From Chlorophyllum brunneum (taxonomy: Eukaryota; Basidiomycota; Agaricomycetes; Agaricales; Agaricaceae): DNA of 64,000 nucleotides. Shown here one piece after another: positions 22,511 through 34,236 of the stretch. The DNA is taken from contig OY756139.1 of assembly GCA_963576785.1 (NCBI GenBank), positions 992,001-1,056,000 of the forward strand, written 5' to 3'. The translations under genes and the position numbers were made by a program. Numbering within the stretch: position 1 is the stretch's first letter; every line of letters begins with the position of its first letter. Below the pieces are notes generated by a model that did not search any database, was not told the DNA's origin, and saw nothing but the letters and a program-made list of their open reading frames with translations.

Positions 22511-24089
22511 TTAGTAGTACTTGAAAAGCCATGCAGCATCGGGGTCTTGGAAATCACTCTCTGCAAAGAACCTAGCCTTCCACCGTGGCCACTTTAACAC
22601 CTGGATCTCTGGACCAGTCCGATCGATATCCCATAGCGCTCGGGTCAGTCCAACCATCGTCAAACCCTTCAACTCCATTGCCAGTTCTTCGGCTGAGAGG
22701 GGTAGGCGCAAATAGGTCCTGTAGATATGAAGATATTTGAGATTCGGCATCGCAGATAAGGCGCCCATCTGGGATGAGTAAATAATGATGATTAGTCTTC
22801 CTGGGTCTAGGAAAGGGTGAATAACTGACGAGCAGAGCCGCATGACTTCCCGTGTGGATGTCCCAAGATACAGCAAGTTGGAGGGCTTTAAGTCCTAGAG
22901 GAAGGTGCGCCAACATTATGGCAAGCGTTTCCTCGCTGAGATCTTCGGCGCCCGTATTGAGGCCTAAAACCTCAACGTGGCGAAGCTCCTGAATACTGGT
23001 GAGGAAAGGCTCGATGTCAAGCCATTCACCATCTGGAAGGCGTATATATAGGCAGCGTATATTATTATGGGATTGAATGAAGCGGGAAACCGCAAGAATA
23101 TGGTCGATGGTGTATGATTGTGGTGGGTTGTGCCATTTGCAAGATAAACGAAACGATTGTAGCTTTGGAAATGTGGGTTCTTGGGGTAGGCTGAGGCAGA
23201 CGGCCACATTGACCTCCCCTATGAGAGAGAGGCTTTCAAGAATAGGGCAATGGTGACAAACGAAGTCGAGGTTGGTGGGATCGGCGGAGTTTTCGCTATT
23301 GATCTCAAGAGAGGTGAGTTGATTGTATACCCAGACTGGTATGTGGTCAACCCATCCGACGTCGATTGAAAGGGCTTGCAAACGACTGTGAAAGCAGGGG
23401 GTGAACTCTAAGCCAGTCAGAAAATTTCCGGGTGTGACGTTATCGTATTCTGGAATGTTGCGGTATTCGAGAAATGTGAGATTTGGTAATTTGTCCAGGA
23501 CGTCGAGGGACAAGCGGCTATAGCAGTGTCATACGACTATGAATTCGATGGGGGCAAGGACGACGTACGTTGAATAGAGGAGGTGCCGTGTAGTAGACGG
23601 AACAGCCTGGATGACTTGCTTCAGTGCCTCGCCAGACGAGTGGGTCCCATAACAACGAAGTGTGGAAAGATTCTTGAGAGTGCCGAGGGCTTTAGTCAAG
23701 GTGACTGAATGGGTTATTACGCGTTAGAAGCTGACCTCGAGAGCTCATCTGACATATTCACGTATTTCGAAAATGGCCTGTGTTTCTGTGAAGACAACGA
23801 GTGTCAAATCGTGGACTAGATGGGCGAACCGCAGGTCTTCCAATATGTGGTTCAGAATTTCCCAGGATCTTCGCATGAGCATGTGCTCGGTCTCAAGTGC
23901 GAACGTCCGGTCGTTGGTCTCGAGCATTTCGTGTGTCTCGTATCCTCCTAGGACGTAGATCCTGATGGCGGAAAAGACAAACGGCAGGGAGATGTCATGG
24001 AAGAGGCGCGAGACTCCCAGGAGCGTTTTCTGCTGCGACAGGGGCAGCCAGGAGGCCGTCTGAGCCCAGATTTCTGGCGGGAGGTGCAT
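22511..24089 (-). CDS. F-box protein with LRR-like C-terminal region
   Basis: The start at 24089 gives MHLPPEIWAQTASWLPLSQQKTLLGVSRLFHDI, an F-box of the type LPPEIW...L....LL.VSR.FH that is typical of mushrooms. The rest is a leucine-patterned stretch with repeats such as LPNLTFLEYRNIPEY, LQALSIDVG, LTSLEINSEN, LESLSLIGEVN and LRHVEVLGLNTG, likely degenerate leucine-rich repeats for substrate binding in an SCF ubiquitin ligase. Three introns are inferred: about 23709-23757, 23520-23568 and 22770-22830. The third joins SHAALL to MGALSAMPNLKYLHIYRTY. Ends DAAWLFKYY. Such genes are abundant in agaricomycetes and usually lack assigned substrates. Confidence 0.75.
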
Positions 24090-24191
24090 GTTGGAGCGTT
24101 GCTGACTCGGTGCGATCAATTTCACAGTTCTGCCGTCAGCGTGACTCCTTCTATCTCTGCACTATGCACTCCCTCAATCCCTCATCCCACC
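24090..24191. promoter_or_regulatory. Bidirectional promoter, F-box / nuclease-helicase
   Basis: 102 bp between divergent ATG codons. No TATA box is evident; the plus strand is pyrimidine-rich just before the helicase start. Confidence 0.55.
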
Positions 24192-27100
24192 ATGGCCACC
24201 GGAAAGGCCTCGCTCTCCGCTACCAACATCGCCGAATACCACCATTTCAACTGCGACCTCTACCTCTGGAACACCTACAATGCCCCTATTGCGAGCACAG
24301 ATCCACCTCAAGGCCCGTCTGAATTGGCCAAAGCTCAGTTTCACCGAGGCGAAGATTGGGAGGCAGCCTTGTTCGCATGGCTCGACAGGTCAAACCTCCT
24401 CTTGCAGGTGCCACCAGTTCCAATGGAAGCAGACGTCTTGAGGGAGAATATTTTGGCCGACGACAGAGACCACTTTTTCATCGCGGGTCTACGCTTCTGG
24501 CCCCCTCAAGACATTTTGTCAGAGCAATACGAAAAGTTCGGTTTTCAACCCGTCAGATTTGGGCTAGGAAAACCGGATCTCGTAGAGGTCGTGCGTAAGG
24601 GCGGGAGGGTGATTTGGAAGGTTGTAGATGCGAAGGCTTCAAGAGCTGTAAAGGTTCGATTAGAGAATAGGTTTCATATGCACATTAACTCACTCCGCTG
24701 TAGACATCTCACCACGCTCAAATATATTTTTACACCCTGTGCTTGAAGCATATTCTCCAACACGCGTTCTTTGAAAGCGCAAACACCGCTGGGATATGGC
24801 TGCCGCCTGCACAGGGATTTGGTGCCGCCGACCCAGACCTTCTTGATATCAAGGCAATCGATATTGCCCTCCTCTCCTCATCTTTGGATGCATTTTTGTT
24901 CCGACGACTTCCTCTCATTCTCGCCCAGCAGCCTGATCAAGTTCAATGGCACTTGAATCCTTCCTGCAAATCTTGTAACTTTGCATACTATTGCGAAGCG
25001 AAAACCATCGAGACAGGTCAACTCGGAAGCATCCCCAATCTCTCTGTCAACGATGCCCATACTCTGAAAGATCTGCTCTACCTTGCCAGAGGCCACGGCG
25101 CGTCAGCTCCGGGACCACTATCTGACATTGAAGAGCTTCACACTTTGGTCAACACCGACGGCCTTCTAAACCGACTGGCCGCGAGTGGTTCAAGTACAGT
25201 CAAGAGGTCGAGACAATTGTTGGCTATTCCTCGCCGCAAGAAGCAAGTCTGTAAGATTGTTAGCCCCGTAGTTGAAGCTGCCATGAGCAAGACAATTCAG
25301 GTATGCATATATACTAGTCGGTACTACGAGACGGGCCTCATTCTTTGCCCCATTGTCCAGATCATCCCGCGCCTGAACTATACCTGTCCCTCCAAAGAAG
25401 ATATCGCAATTATCCTATCCTTAATTGTGGACCCTTCTACAGCAGATAGAGGCCTTGGAAGCTTCGGCATCACTGTCTATGCGCCGGAAGACCTCCCCCT
25501 ACCTCATCTGAGCACCGGTACTGGAGAAGAGTTCGTTGGTGCCTTGGCAAATCTTATCCGAGCTATCATTGGTTTACAAGAGGATCCGAAATACAAGTAC
25601 CTCACAACCCAGTTTTACGTCTGGTCCTCTAACCAGCGCAATGTTCTCCAGGAAAACATTATAACTGCAGCCTTGTCCCCCCATATAATTACTGATGATG
25701 TGCGTCTTTGTGTCGGTGCACTTGTTCAGGGTGCTGCCCTACTTCAAACGGCTTACCAGCCAATCCTTCTCTCTGACGCACACCTCGGTTCCCTCCCCAA
25801 AAGGAAGAGCTCGGAGAGAATGCCCTCATCAACCAGCAATACTGTAGACGGGGGTCGCAAGCGGGTTGAAGCTGCTATACTCCTTTCTAACAAGGAGAAA
25901 GATTCGCGAACAGGACAGAAGCAGCAGGAACTGGGACAAGTCCCGCGCGTAGTTGTACTTAAGAAGGAAATAGAGAGATTGTTCGCGTTGCCACTGCCAG
26001 GGTACTGGGACCTAGAGAAATGCCATCAGGCGATGCTCTCTGAAGCAGCGATGGGAGAACCTCCCTCTGAAGAGGAGCTGTTCAGGACTTACAAATATGG
26101 GACAAACGATGAACTCAGGACATCGTTGGACACGCGTAATAACGCGATATATGCTATTCTTCTGAATACACGGGAAAGAACGCGCCCACCCAATGGCCCT
26201 CACTTGTTGATAAACGAAGCCAAAGTCCTATCTGTCAGCTTCATGGATTTATGTCGCAATGACACATTGCGAAAACTCTTTTATATGCAGCAGGCATGTA
26301 TACCCTTTTACTTAAGAGGATTGTGTATTCACTCGAGGCCACCTAGTTCGAGGTTCTCACGAAACTGACAGAGCTATGGAACTCTCGCATCGACGGCTGT
26401 CTTGATGCCCCTGTTCTCGAATTTCGCAGCACTAAGCAAGCAAACAAGGGGATTGAGTGTGTCTTCAAGCTTGTTTCTGGCATCCTAGACATGCCTTCAG
26501 ATAGAGACCATACACTCTACGACAAATTACTAGTCGAAGTCACATCTGAGAACGAAACGGACAACACTATTCCTGTTGAAGCTCTCTTCGACGACCTCGC
26601 CGTGTCAGGCTATGTCTTCCCTCTCAATCGCTACACCAAGACTAAATGGGAAGCACAACCGTCCATCGTAAAAGCACAGCTCGCGGTGGCTGGTGTCAAG
26701 GACATCAAAGCCATAAATGGCGAAACGATCGTCACAGTCCTTATATGGGGCACCTGGGAAACGCGGTTGGAATCTGGCGTTCACTATCGTCTCTCTCCAC
26801 GTTTTGTTGATTTTAATACCACTAAAGTTCTGTCATCACTCTTTGAAATTGACTTGCAATATGAAACCCAGGCAGATACGGATGAAGGACGAATGACGAG
26901 GAACTTGGCACACGTACCGTACTTGAAGTTGATCCTGGAACCCCATATGTTCGGACGTGCGCCAATGCCGGAAAAGAGTCTGAAGATTGAAAGGGATATC
27001 CGGAAGTTGTTCAAGGATCTTGCGGGACTTGGAAATACAGATGCTGGAGCTTTGGTGTTGATGCCTTCGCAGCACAAAGCCGTACAGAGAATTTTGACAA

Positions 27101-28845
27101 ATCGATTGTCAGTAATTTGGGGTCCACCTGGTGAGTTTGATGCCTTATCCTCTTCACAGCTTGACACGATCTGCGTTACTAGGGACGGGAAAAACCCATA
27201 CCGTTTGCCTCTCTCTACTTAGGTTGTTAGAAGTCGAGAGGAAGCAGGACAATTATGATCAAAGGATTATTTTCCTGACGGCAATGACGCATGCTGCGAT
27301 CGGCGCTATGCTTGCCAATCTATTTCATCTGATAGACTGCCATCGGGTTATTGCCTCGCTTCGCACCGAGTGGCTAAATGATGTTCGAGTCGAACATGTT
27401 ACCAAGGGAAATGACCACGCCGGGCCGTCGCATACCCACCTGGTACACATATATGCGGGGACACTGTACCAAGTAAGTTCATCCGATGCTCACATCTACT
27501 TGTGCTCAAGGTGAGGGGTAGCTGTACAACTTTGCCAAGAACCGCAGCCTCAGGGTGGAGACACTCGTTGTTGATGAAGCTGGTCAAATCGCGCTTAGTT
27601 CTCTATCCTTGGTTATGCGCTTTTTGTCACCTACAGGTCGGCTCATAGTTGCAGGGGATTCGGAACAACTCGCACCAATACTGAGTGCCCAATATCCGCA
27701 ACCACTCGGACAGTGCTTGTTTGGGTCCGTATTGGATTCCTTGATGTATTCGAAAGCCTCTAAAACGAGGGATGGATCATCTTATGGCCTAGAGCCGTCT
27801 GGGTCCCCAGATAATATCATGGCGTGGCAGGAGACAATTGTTCAGCTGACGGAAAGCTTTAGGTACGCATCCCCAATTTGAATGCATGTATATGAACAAG
27901 ATCTGAAGGTGTTGTGTAGGCTGAACCCCGATCTTGGCGAATTCGTGTCCACGATTTACTCACGTCAATTCAAACCTCAGAAGGTTCAGGCTCGACAACT
28001 GGCTATCGCACTCAAGCGGGCAGAGGATTTCGTTGTACAGGACACGTGGATCCCCGAAGCCATTACAGAAACAGTCCGTCGGTTTCTCCTCTCACTATCC
28101 AGTGTAATGCTGCGCAAGCCACAAAACCTCCTCCAGCCTCCATGGCTTCAAATCATGCCATCGGAGATTAGGGAAAGTACAGCCGACCCTACTCTCAGCC
28201 ATCGGCCTATTTCGCTCACCCTTATCCGGCTGAAAACATGGTCGAAATTATCGAATAATGTGGCGTACGAGAAGCATGTGCACGGAGAGGCTGCTGTTGC
28301 CGCAAGCCTGGTGGAGTTCATCAGGGAGTGTTCACCAAATGACGACATTTTCGTCGCGACCCCTCATCGTATTCAACGTGAGGCCGTCAAAAGCGCGCTA
28401 CGGCGGTCATGGAGGGATAGTCCGTTATCAAACGGAATGTTTAGGAACTTGAAGCTGGGCTCACACTCGGTGGGTGGGCAGATCACTGTGGATACGATTG
28501 AAAAACTGCAAGGTACACTGTCGACTTCTGCCCTTGACGAGGACGAAAACTGACTGTTTGTTCGTAGGCTCCGAGGCAGCTTTTGTAATTTGTCTCTTTT
28601 CTATCCCTCAGTCTTATGTGATGAATCTTGGTTTTTTGTTGGAGCGAAGACGGTTGAATGTTGCAATTAGTAGAACCAAGACGCTCTGCATCCTCGTTAC
28701 GTCGGATGAGGTTTTACAACCATCAGTGAGGATTTTAGCGAATCAAGACACAGCGAAGGGTTATGCGTTCTTGAAGGCGTACGAGGAAAGAGCTTGGTCT
28801 TATGACCTCTCAATTGATCTCGACGGCTTACACGAGGCTATATGA
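24192..28845 (+). CDS. Fe-S RecB-type nuclease fused to SF1 (Dna2/Nam7-like) helicase
   Basis: Large protein of about 1400 residues. The nuclease half has a Dna2/Cas4-like order: an N-terminal Cys (C21 in HHFNCDLYLW), D129 in GLGKPDLVEV, D146 and K148 in KVVDAKAS, then SHHAQIYFYTL, and the cluster CKSCNFAYYC. Together these give a PD-(D/E)XK site plus four cysteines for an iron-sulfur cluster. The C-terminal helicase has Walker A (GPPGTGKTHT, rebuilt across an intron at 27120s), Walker B/DEAG (LVVDEAGQI), GDSEQLAPI, VDTIEKLQGSEAA and RRRLNVAISRTK. Overall it resembles the bacterial TM0106-type RecB-nuclease/helicase fusions more than canonical Dna2. Seven introns are inferred, one GC-AG (26294-26346). 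Role is probably nucleic-acid processing; substrate unknown. All catalytic motifs look intact. Confidence 0.82.
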
Positions 28846-29905
28846 CAATTTGTGTTCAACACAAGACAATAATATCATGTTTTTGCGATTGGATCCATGA
28901 AGACTGAGACTTGGTCCACTGCGGCGTCATCCCTCACCTCGACCCACAATTCTGTCAAATCTGGTCCTTTTTCCACGTCCATTGTACCAGAGTTCTGACG
29001 CGCTGACAACAACACCGCTGTAGGAAGGCTACCAGCCGCCCAGAACCACTATCTCAGTGGTCCCTTTGCCAAATACCTCGTGCCAAAGGTACATGCGGCC
29101 CTAGGCCTTTCGCTCCTGATCAACATTGGGATCTATATCCCTACAAAAGGCGTTGAGGATCTCGTGGAAGGGAAGCGATATCAGACCGCAAATCAGGGTA
29201 TGGGTGATATGGTTCTGGTACACTGAGTTGTGGTATCCCCGCGAATCCTTCGGGGCTTTACGCTCTCAAAGGTAAAAGATCCAGGCCCTGGTTATAAACC
29301 CGAACGGGGCCGACGTAGAAAACCTTACGGGTGGCCAGCCGCCATGCGGCACGAGCCCAGAACAAACGTTTGAGCTTCGCGTAAGAAGCAAGTCAGTAAG
29401 ACGGATTCTTCTAGTTTTAATTGGTCTACTCGAGGCCACCCCAAACGTTGCCGTGGCATGATCAGCTGTAACATTTATGGGGACGATAAATAAAACTAGG
29501 GGCGTCTGGGCAAGCAGTGTCCGATCGTGTATATCCTATCGAGTGTTCCATATACATATCATTTAGGCGCCTTCAACAAATATCTGGTGCCATCCAGTCT
29601 GACCATCATCGCGCGTCCGTCTAAAAATACGTGTCTTCATATTTCTCTCCTCGGGCCACGGGATTGCCAGATCTCATATCCAAATACATAGATGACCTAT
29701 GGTAAAAATAAATGCCGACAAAAAAAAATAAGGTATATCGGTCATTACAGCACATGCATAAACGAGTCAGACACGGGTAAGTATCGTGATGGAGTCGGTA
29801 CAGACATAAATCATGGCTTTAAGATATAGCGATAGAACGATTGATAGGCCATAGCACCACCGGGGAATTGGAGTTGTGGAAGAACGCCGAGGGAAAGGAG
29901 GGTGT
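28846..29905. other. Intergenic with an orphan open stretch
   Basis: Around 29020-29226 on the plus strand about 65 codons are open (LSGPFAKYLVPKVHAALG, then LSLLINIGIYIPTKGVEDLV) and end at a stop. The frame has an upstream stop and no matching neighbour exon. It reads like protein but I cannot assign it; a gene fragment is possible. Confidence 0.3.
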
Positions 29906-32900
29906 TCATGTTTCACCACCCACACTTCGAATGCTCGAGGCAACTTGCGACCTGATGTCCGACATCGGCCGCTCCTGGTCCGAACTCGATGACATAGTTC
30001 CTCCCCGCGCAACACGTCTCTGCAGGAATGCCTCTGGTATATCGTCATTGCCACGTAACGAGTCACCTCTTGAGTGGCGTGGACCGCTAGCATAAGCCAT
30101 GCCGGCGCCACGTAAGGATTGTGTTCGGTGGCTTCTCGTGTCGCTGTCTACCATTGGAATCTCATTCGGATCGTCGGATCTTGTGAATTCGGACGGTAAC
30201 ATGATTGCGCGATCAATCGCGACAGGAAGACCCCGGTGACGACCACGAAGAATGACGGTGCAGACAATCAGTTTTGATAGTGGTCGGAAAGCACCAGATA
30301 ATGAGTAGTTTTGCTATGCGATGATACATGAGTGTAAGCAGCATTTTGCGAAACAGGAAACTACTGACGTCCGTTATACCCAGACTGAGACCGACAGTGC
30401 CGTAAGCTGAAACGATTTCGAACACTATTTTCAATCAGGAGGGGTTCATCGTCCTGTATTAGAAGATTTACTCACTGACGTTGAAAACATTGAACCAGTC
30501 ATTGTTATCTGGATTATTCAAATTATGGCGCTGATTAAAAAACCAAAAATAAACAGCGGTCGGTTAAATGGATGATGCCAGTCCTAACCTCTATGATACA
30601 GATAAGAAAGACGGCAATGCAGAGCCACCACAGATCTAAAAATTGTCAGTTATTTTCATCTCAGTAACGACGCCTTAACGCACCGAATGCGAGCTGCCTG
30701 CGTGCGTGCATTGCTAAATAACGACTCCAAATTTGCATCCGACTAGGTCCGGACGGTTCAAACTCGTCCTCAAGTTCCTCATGATCCTCGAATATGCCGA
30801 GTGATTGTTCTTCATAGACGTTCGTAGATCGCACACTAGATTCAGAAGCGTACTTAGATTTTCGTCCAAAAAAAAGACTCATGGAATGCGGACCTCATCG
30901 CAATAGGGTCTAGAAGATAAACTCGGTCAATAAACGCGGGCGGGGTAATCAGCGAGGGGAACGAGACATACAGATACTAATATACATCATAACCATGTAC
31001 AAAACCCTATCTCTGTATCAGTAAAGTCAAGTATAGGGAACAGAAGACTCACTTGACAGCTGGTGCTAGAGAATTCATTGGGACAATGGCAAAACCGGCG
31101 GCCCTAACCGCTACTGCCTGGAATAAACCTGCCGCAAAGCGAGTGTTAAGAGCTATCTCGTTGATGATGGTGTTTCCAATATCTAAAAGCATGAAAAAGA
31201 ACCAATCTATAGATCTAGGGCATCGTCAAGCGCGGGCTTTTGTAAGTTGATTCATGAGAGGGACATACGTGAGCAGGAGAACGATAGTCAATAGAAACCA
31301 TGTCTGATGAGATGGAAATAGGTATGTGTAGCATCTACGAGGGTGATCTAGAAGAAAGTGTAACGTTTCGTTCAATTGTGAATCACGAGGTATTAGCTTG
31401 GTTGTCGTCCATCTGGGATCAAACGTCAGACAGGATACCTCATGCGATGCAAGTACACGTACATGAGGAGTCGCAAGCTTTGTACGGGATGAGGTTATTA
31501 TGAGAATGGTTGTGAAGTCAAAAAGAAAAACGTACAGAATAGGCTGTTTCGAAGGACCCAATTCATCAATTCTCAGTGATATTAACCGGCAAGACACACT
31601 CACATAGGCGCAATTGCCCCCAAGAATGAGGACTATCTGGAAGACAATGAGGGCATATGCCTTCTGGAAAGGAATCAGGGATTGATCTACGAGGGAGGTC
31701 CCCGTATTTGAGAACGAAGATACGACTTGGAACACGGAAAACCTATAGAGATTTAGTGATATATTCAATCTTGACGCCCCAGCGTACTATGACATACCAT
31801 CCGGGCGTGAGGGGTCGAACTAGATTTGGGGGTTCCAAGGCACTTCTCCATCGGCCCATTGCCATATAGGGTCCAATGACGGTAAGCGCGATGAGTTGCA
31901 AGCCGAAAAAGTACTGGAAAACATATATATCAGACTAAACCCTGTGGCGAATGTCACATAACTCGGACTCACACCTGCTACTACCCACAGCAGAGCATTC
32001 AACGCCCGATATTCAACCCCACCAAGCTCTTCCAGTTGCTCGTTCGTTAATAAGTGAAAGGCGGAGTTGCGGCCAACGATAGCGTTGAAACTGATGTAAG
32101 GTACGACCTTTGCATGCGGAGGAGCATGTTGTCCAGCTCGTGTTGAAACGAGAGAAGTTGTCACGGGAATAGTAACGGTTCTTGTGAGCTGCCGTTTGAA
32201 CTTGGGAAAGAATCTATTAATGGCCGAGTTCAGTACGGAAAGAGGCATCGGAAATCCACCGAATCCTCGGTGTTTAGCGCTCCGCGTTGTACGCTGTGTT
32301 CTTTGGGTCTGCGTAGTATGTGTCGTATTTTGAGTATTGATGGTGTAATGTGTTCCCAAGGAGGGGCGACGTATCGATCCTGGAATGAAAGTCAGTGGGT
32401 CGACTCCGGTCAACCGATGGAACCCAGGAGCTCACTCAAATCCGATGTGGCTGGATATTGCAAATCTCCTGTCAACCCAGGCTCATCTTCAGATATAATT
32501 GGCTGCTCGGGTCTTCCCCTCGGGCGCTGTAGTGTGGGCGCAAACTCAATTGTCTGATGCCGGGGAAAACCCCGCTGGTTTCCGTTGTTCGTGCTGTCCA
32601 TCATAGTCTCATACCGTTGTATGGGAGCTGGTAAAAAGTTGGACAGGTGCCATCAGCAAATTGTCTGATGAACGTACTGGTTGGGCTAGGGGGTCTTGAC
32701 GGCGCGCCAGGATCGGATAACCGTCTTCGTTGTCTGGTGGTCACACCATGAGGACGAGCGTTGCCAAGGATAACCAGGACGAATGCACTCACCCGCCACT
32801 ACTAGGAGTCGTGGCCTCGGGAGAAGATTTGAGATACTCCCCACTGGCTGTGAGTGAAGGTGATCCATGAGGATCATTGGAGTCGAAGGTTTGTTCGTCG

Positions 32901-33812
32901 GCTCTGGACACCCTAGAGCGCGTGGAGCGCATAGTTGGTGCATTCCTCAAAGATGGTGCCCTTCCTTCGGTGACCCAGCCACTAGGATTGACGAGCTTCG
33001 GTGCGTCATCCACACGTCTAATCATGTCGGGCCTCAATTTCCGTATGATACCTCGCTTGGCATTTCGGTCAGATTTGCTCCCTTCACTGCTTTCCTCGGT
33101 AACAATCGAAAGACCGCCAGGTCGAAAGAATGCTGCCATCCGCTGAGGCCAAGGACGGCCTTGCTCTAGGTCTTCACGGACGAGGCTGGCAGCCTTCTGT
33201 GAAGCCTCCGACGCCAATAAATGTTCAAACTCGCGTGCAAAGTAGTGTCTATTATGAGTGAAACCAAATCAGCGAGTCTGGATCAAAGGGTAGATGACGA
33301 CGAAACCAACCTCCTGATCAAAACCATGAACCACGAAACGAACACCTCGAAAATGCCACCCTCAGACTCACTGATGCTACCACAAGAGCAAAATAAACAA
33401 CATACTGGATTCCCAAGGTTCATCTGAATGAGCAGGATCACCTGCTGCCATCCCGTCAACGAGCTTAGATTTATTGTCGCGAGCCCACAGACGCACATCG
33501 CGCTGAAACAATTGAAGAGTGCGTCGATATATGCGATGTGGTAGCGGCCATTGCTGGCGTAGAATATTCCCGAAAAGATGAGGGGGATGGTCGTGCTGGA
33601 AGATGAAGAAAATATGATGAGGGCATGTCCGAAGCACACCGAGTAGCGCCCAGACAGAGACTAACGCACAAATAGATCAAATGGACTCGATAAAAGTTGA
33701 GTTCGCTCCTAATGCGAGACCACAGTCCTGCTAGCCACTTGGGGGAGGTCGGATGTGGCATTGGTGGGACGGGGGATGATGGTGGTTGCTGGGAGAATGG
33801 GGCTGGGGGCAT
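29906..33812 (-). CDS. TRK1: TRK-type potassium transporter
   Basis: High-affinity potassium uptake protein of the plasma membrane (Trk/Ktr/HKT superfamily). Four pore segments each carrying a filter glycine are visible: GLATINLSSLTGWQQ, SSFSNTGTSLVDQSLIPFQ, AVRAAGFAIVPMNSLAP and VSAYGTVGLSLG. Between pore 1 and 2 lies a long hydrophilic loop of several hundred residues (for example MRSTRSRVSRADEQTFD), as in yeast Trk1, ending with VVPYISFNAIVGRNSAFH and LTNEQLEELGGVEYRAL. The segment SVRSTNVYEEQSLGIFED precedes the last domain. The C-terminal tail is Arg/Ser-rich and ends VGGET. About ten introns are inferred. The start at 33812 is chosen because splicing from the ATG at about 33911 does not keep frame; that upstream piece is probably 5' UTR. 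Internal exon limits remain approximate. Confidence 0.9.
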
Positions 33813-34236
33813 GCTTAGAGACCCAAGACTGGGGATGGGCCGATTAAATGAGGGTCAAGAAGAAATATGGGGCTAGCTTACGAGACGCGGGGCCCAGAGA
33901 TTAGACATTATCTATTCATTCTTGCATTTCTGAAGACTATCCTTGCTCGAAATCTTTCTGGAACAGCTCTCCATCTTCTCACGCCGTGGTCTGAGATCTC
34001 CGTTGGCTGAGAGGCACATCTAGGACACCACATCTGTTGTACCTATCGACATAAACCCGGCTCCAAACAGAGCGTAAGAATAGACTATACTAGAAGAAGA
34101 AATGAAAATATACGAAGGGAACGAGTTGATGCCAGGACAAGATGGAATGATGAGACATGGAATGAAAAAGAGCCAGAGCGAGTAAGCTACGACGGGGTAC
34201 AGTCAATGCCAGAACGAACATTAAGCGAATAGTGTT
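33813..34236. other. Intergenic, TRK promoter and eIF4G 3' end
   Basis: 424 bp. A spliced 5' leader for TRK is likely (GTAAGC donor near 33882, acceptor near 33813). No other gene seen. Confidence 0.45.
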
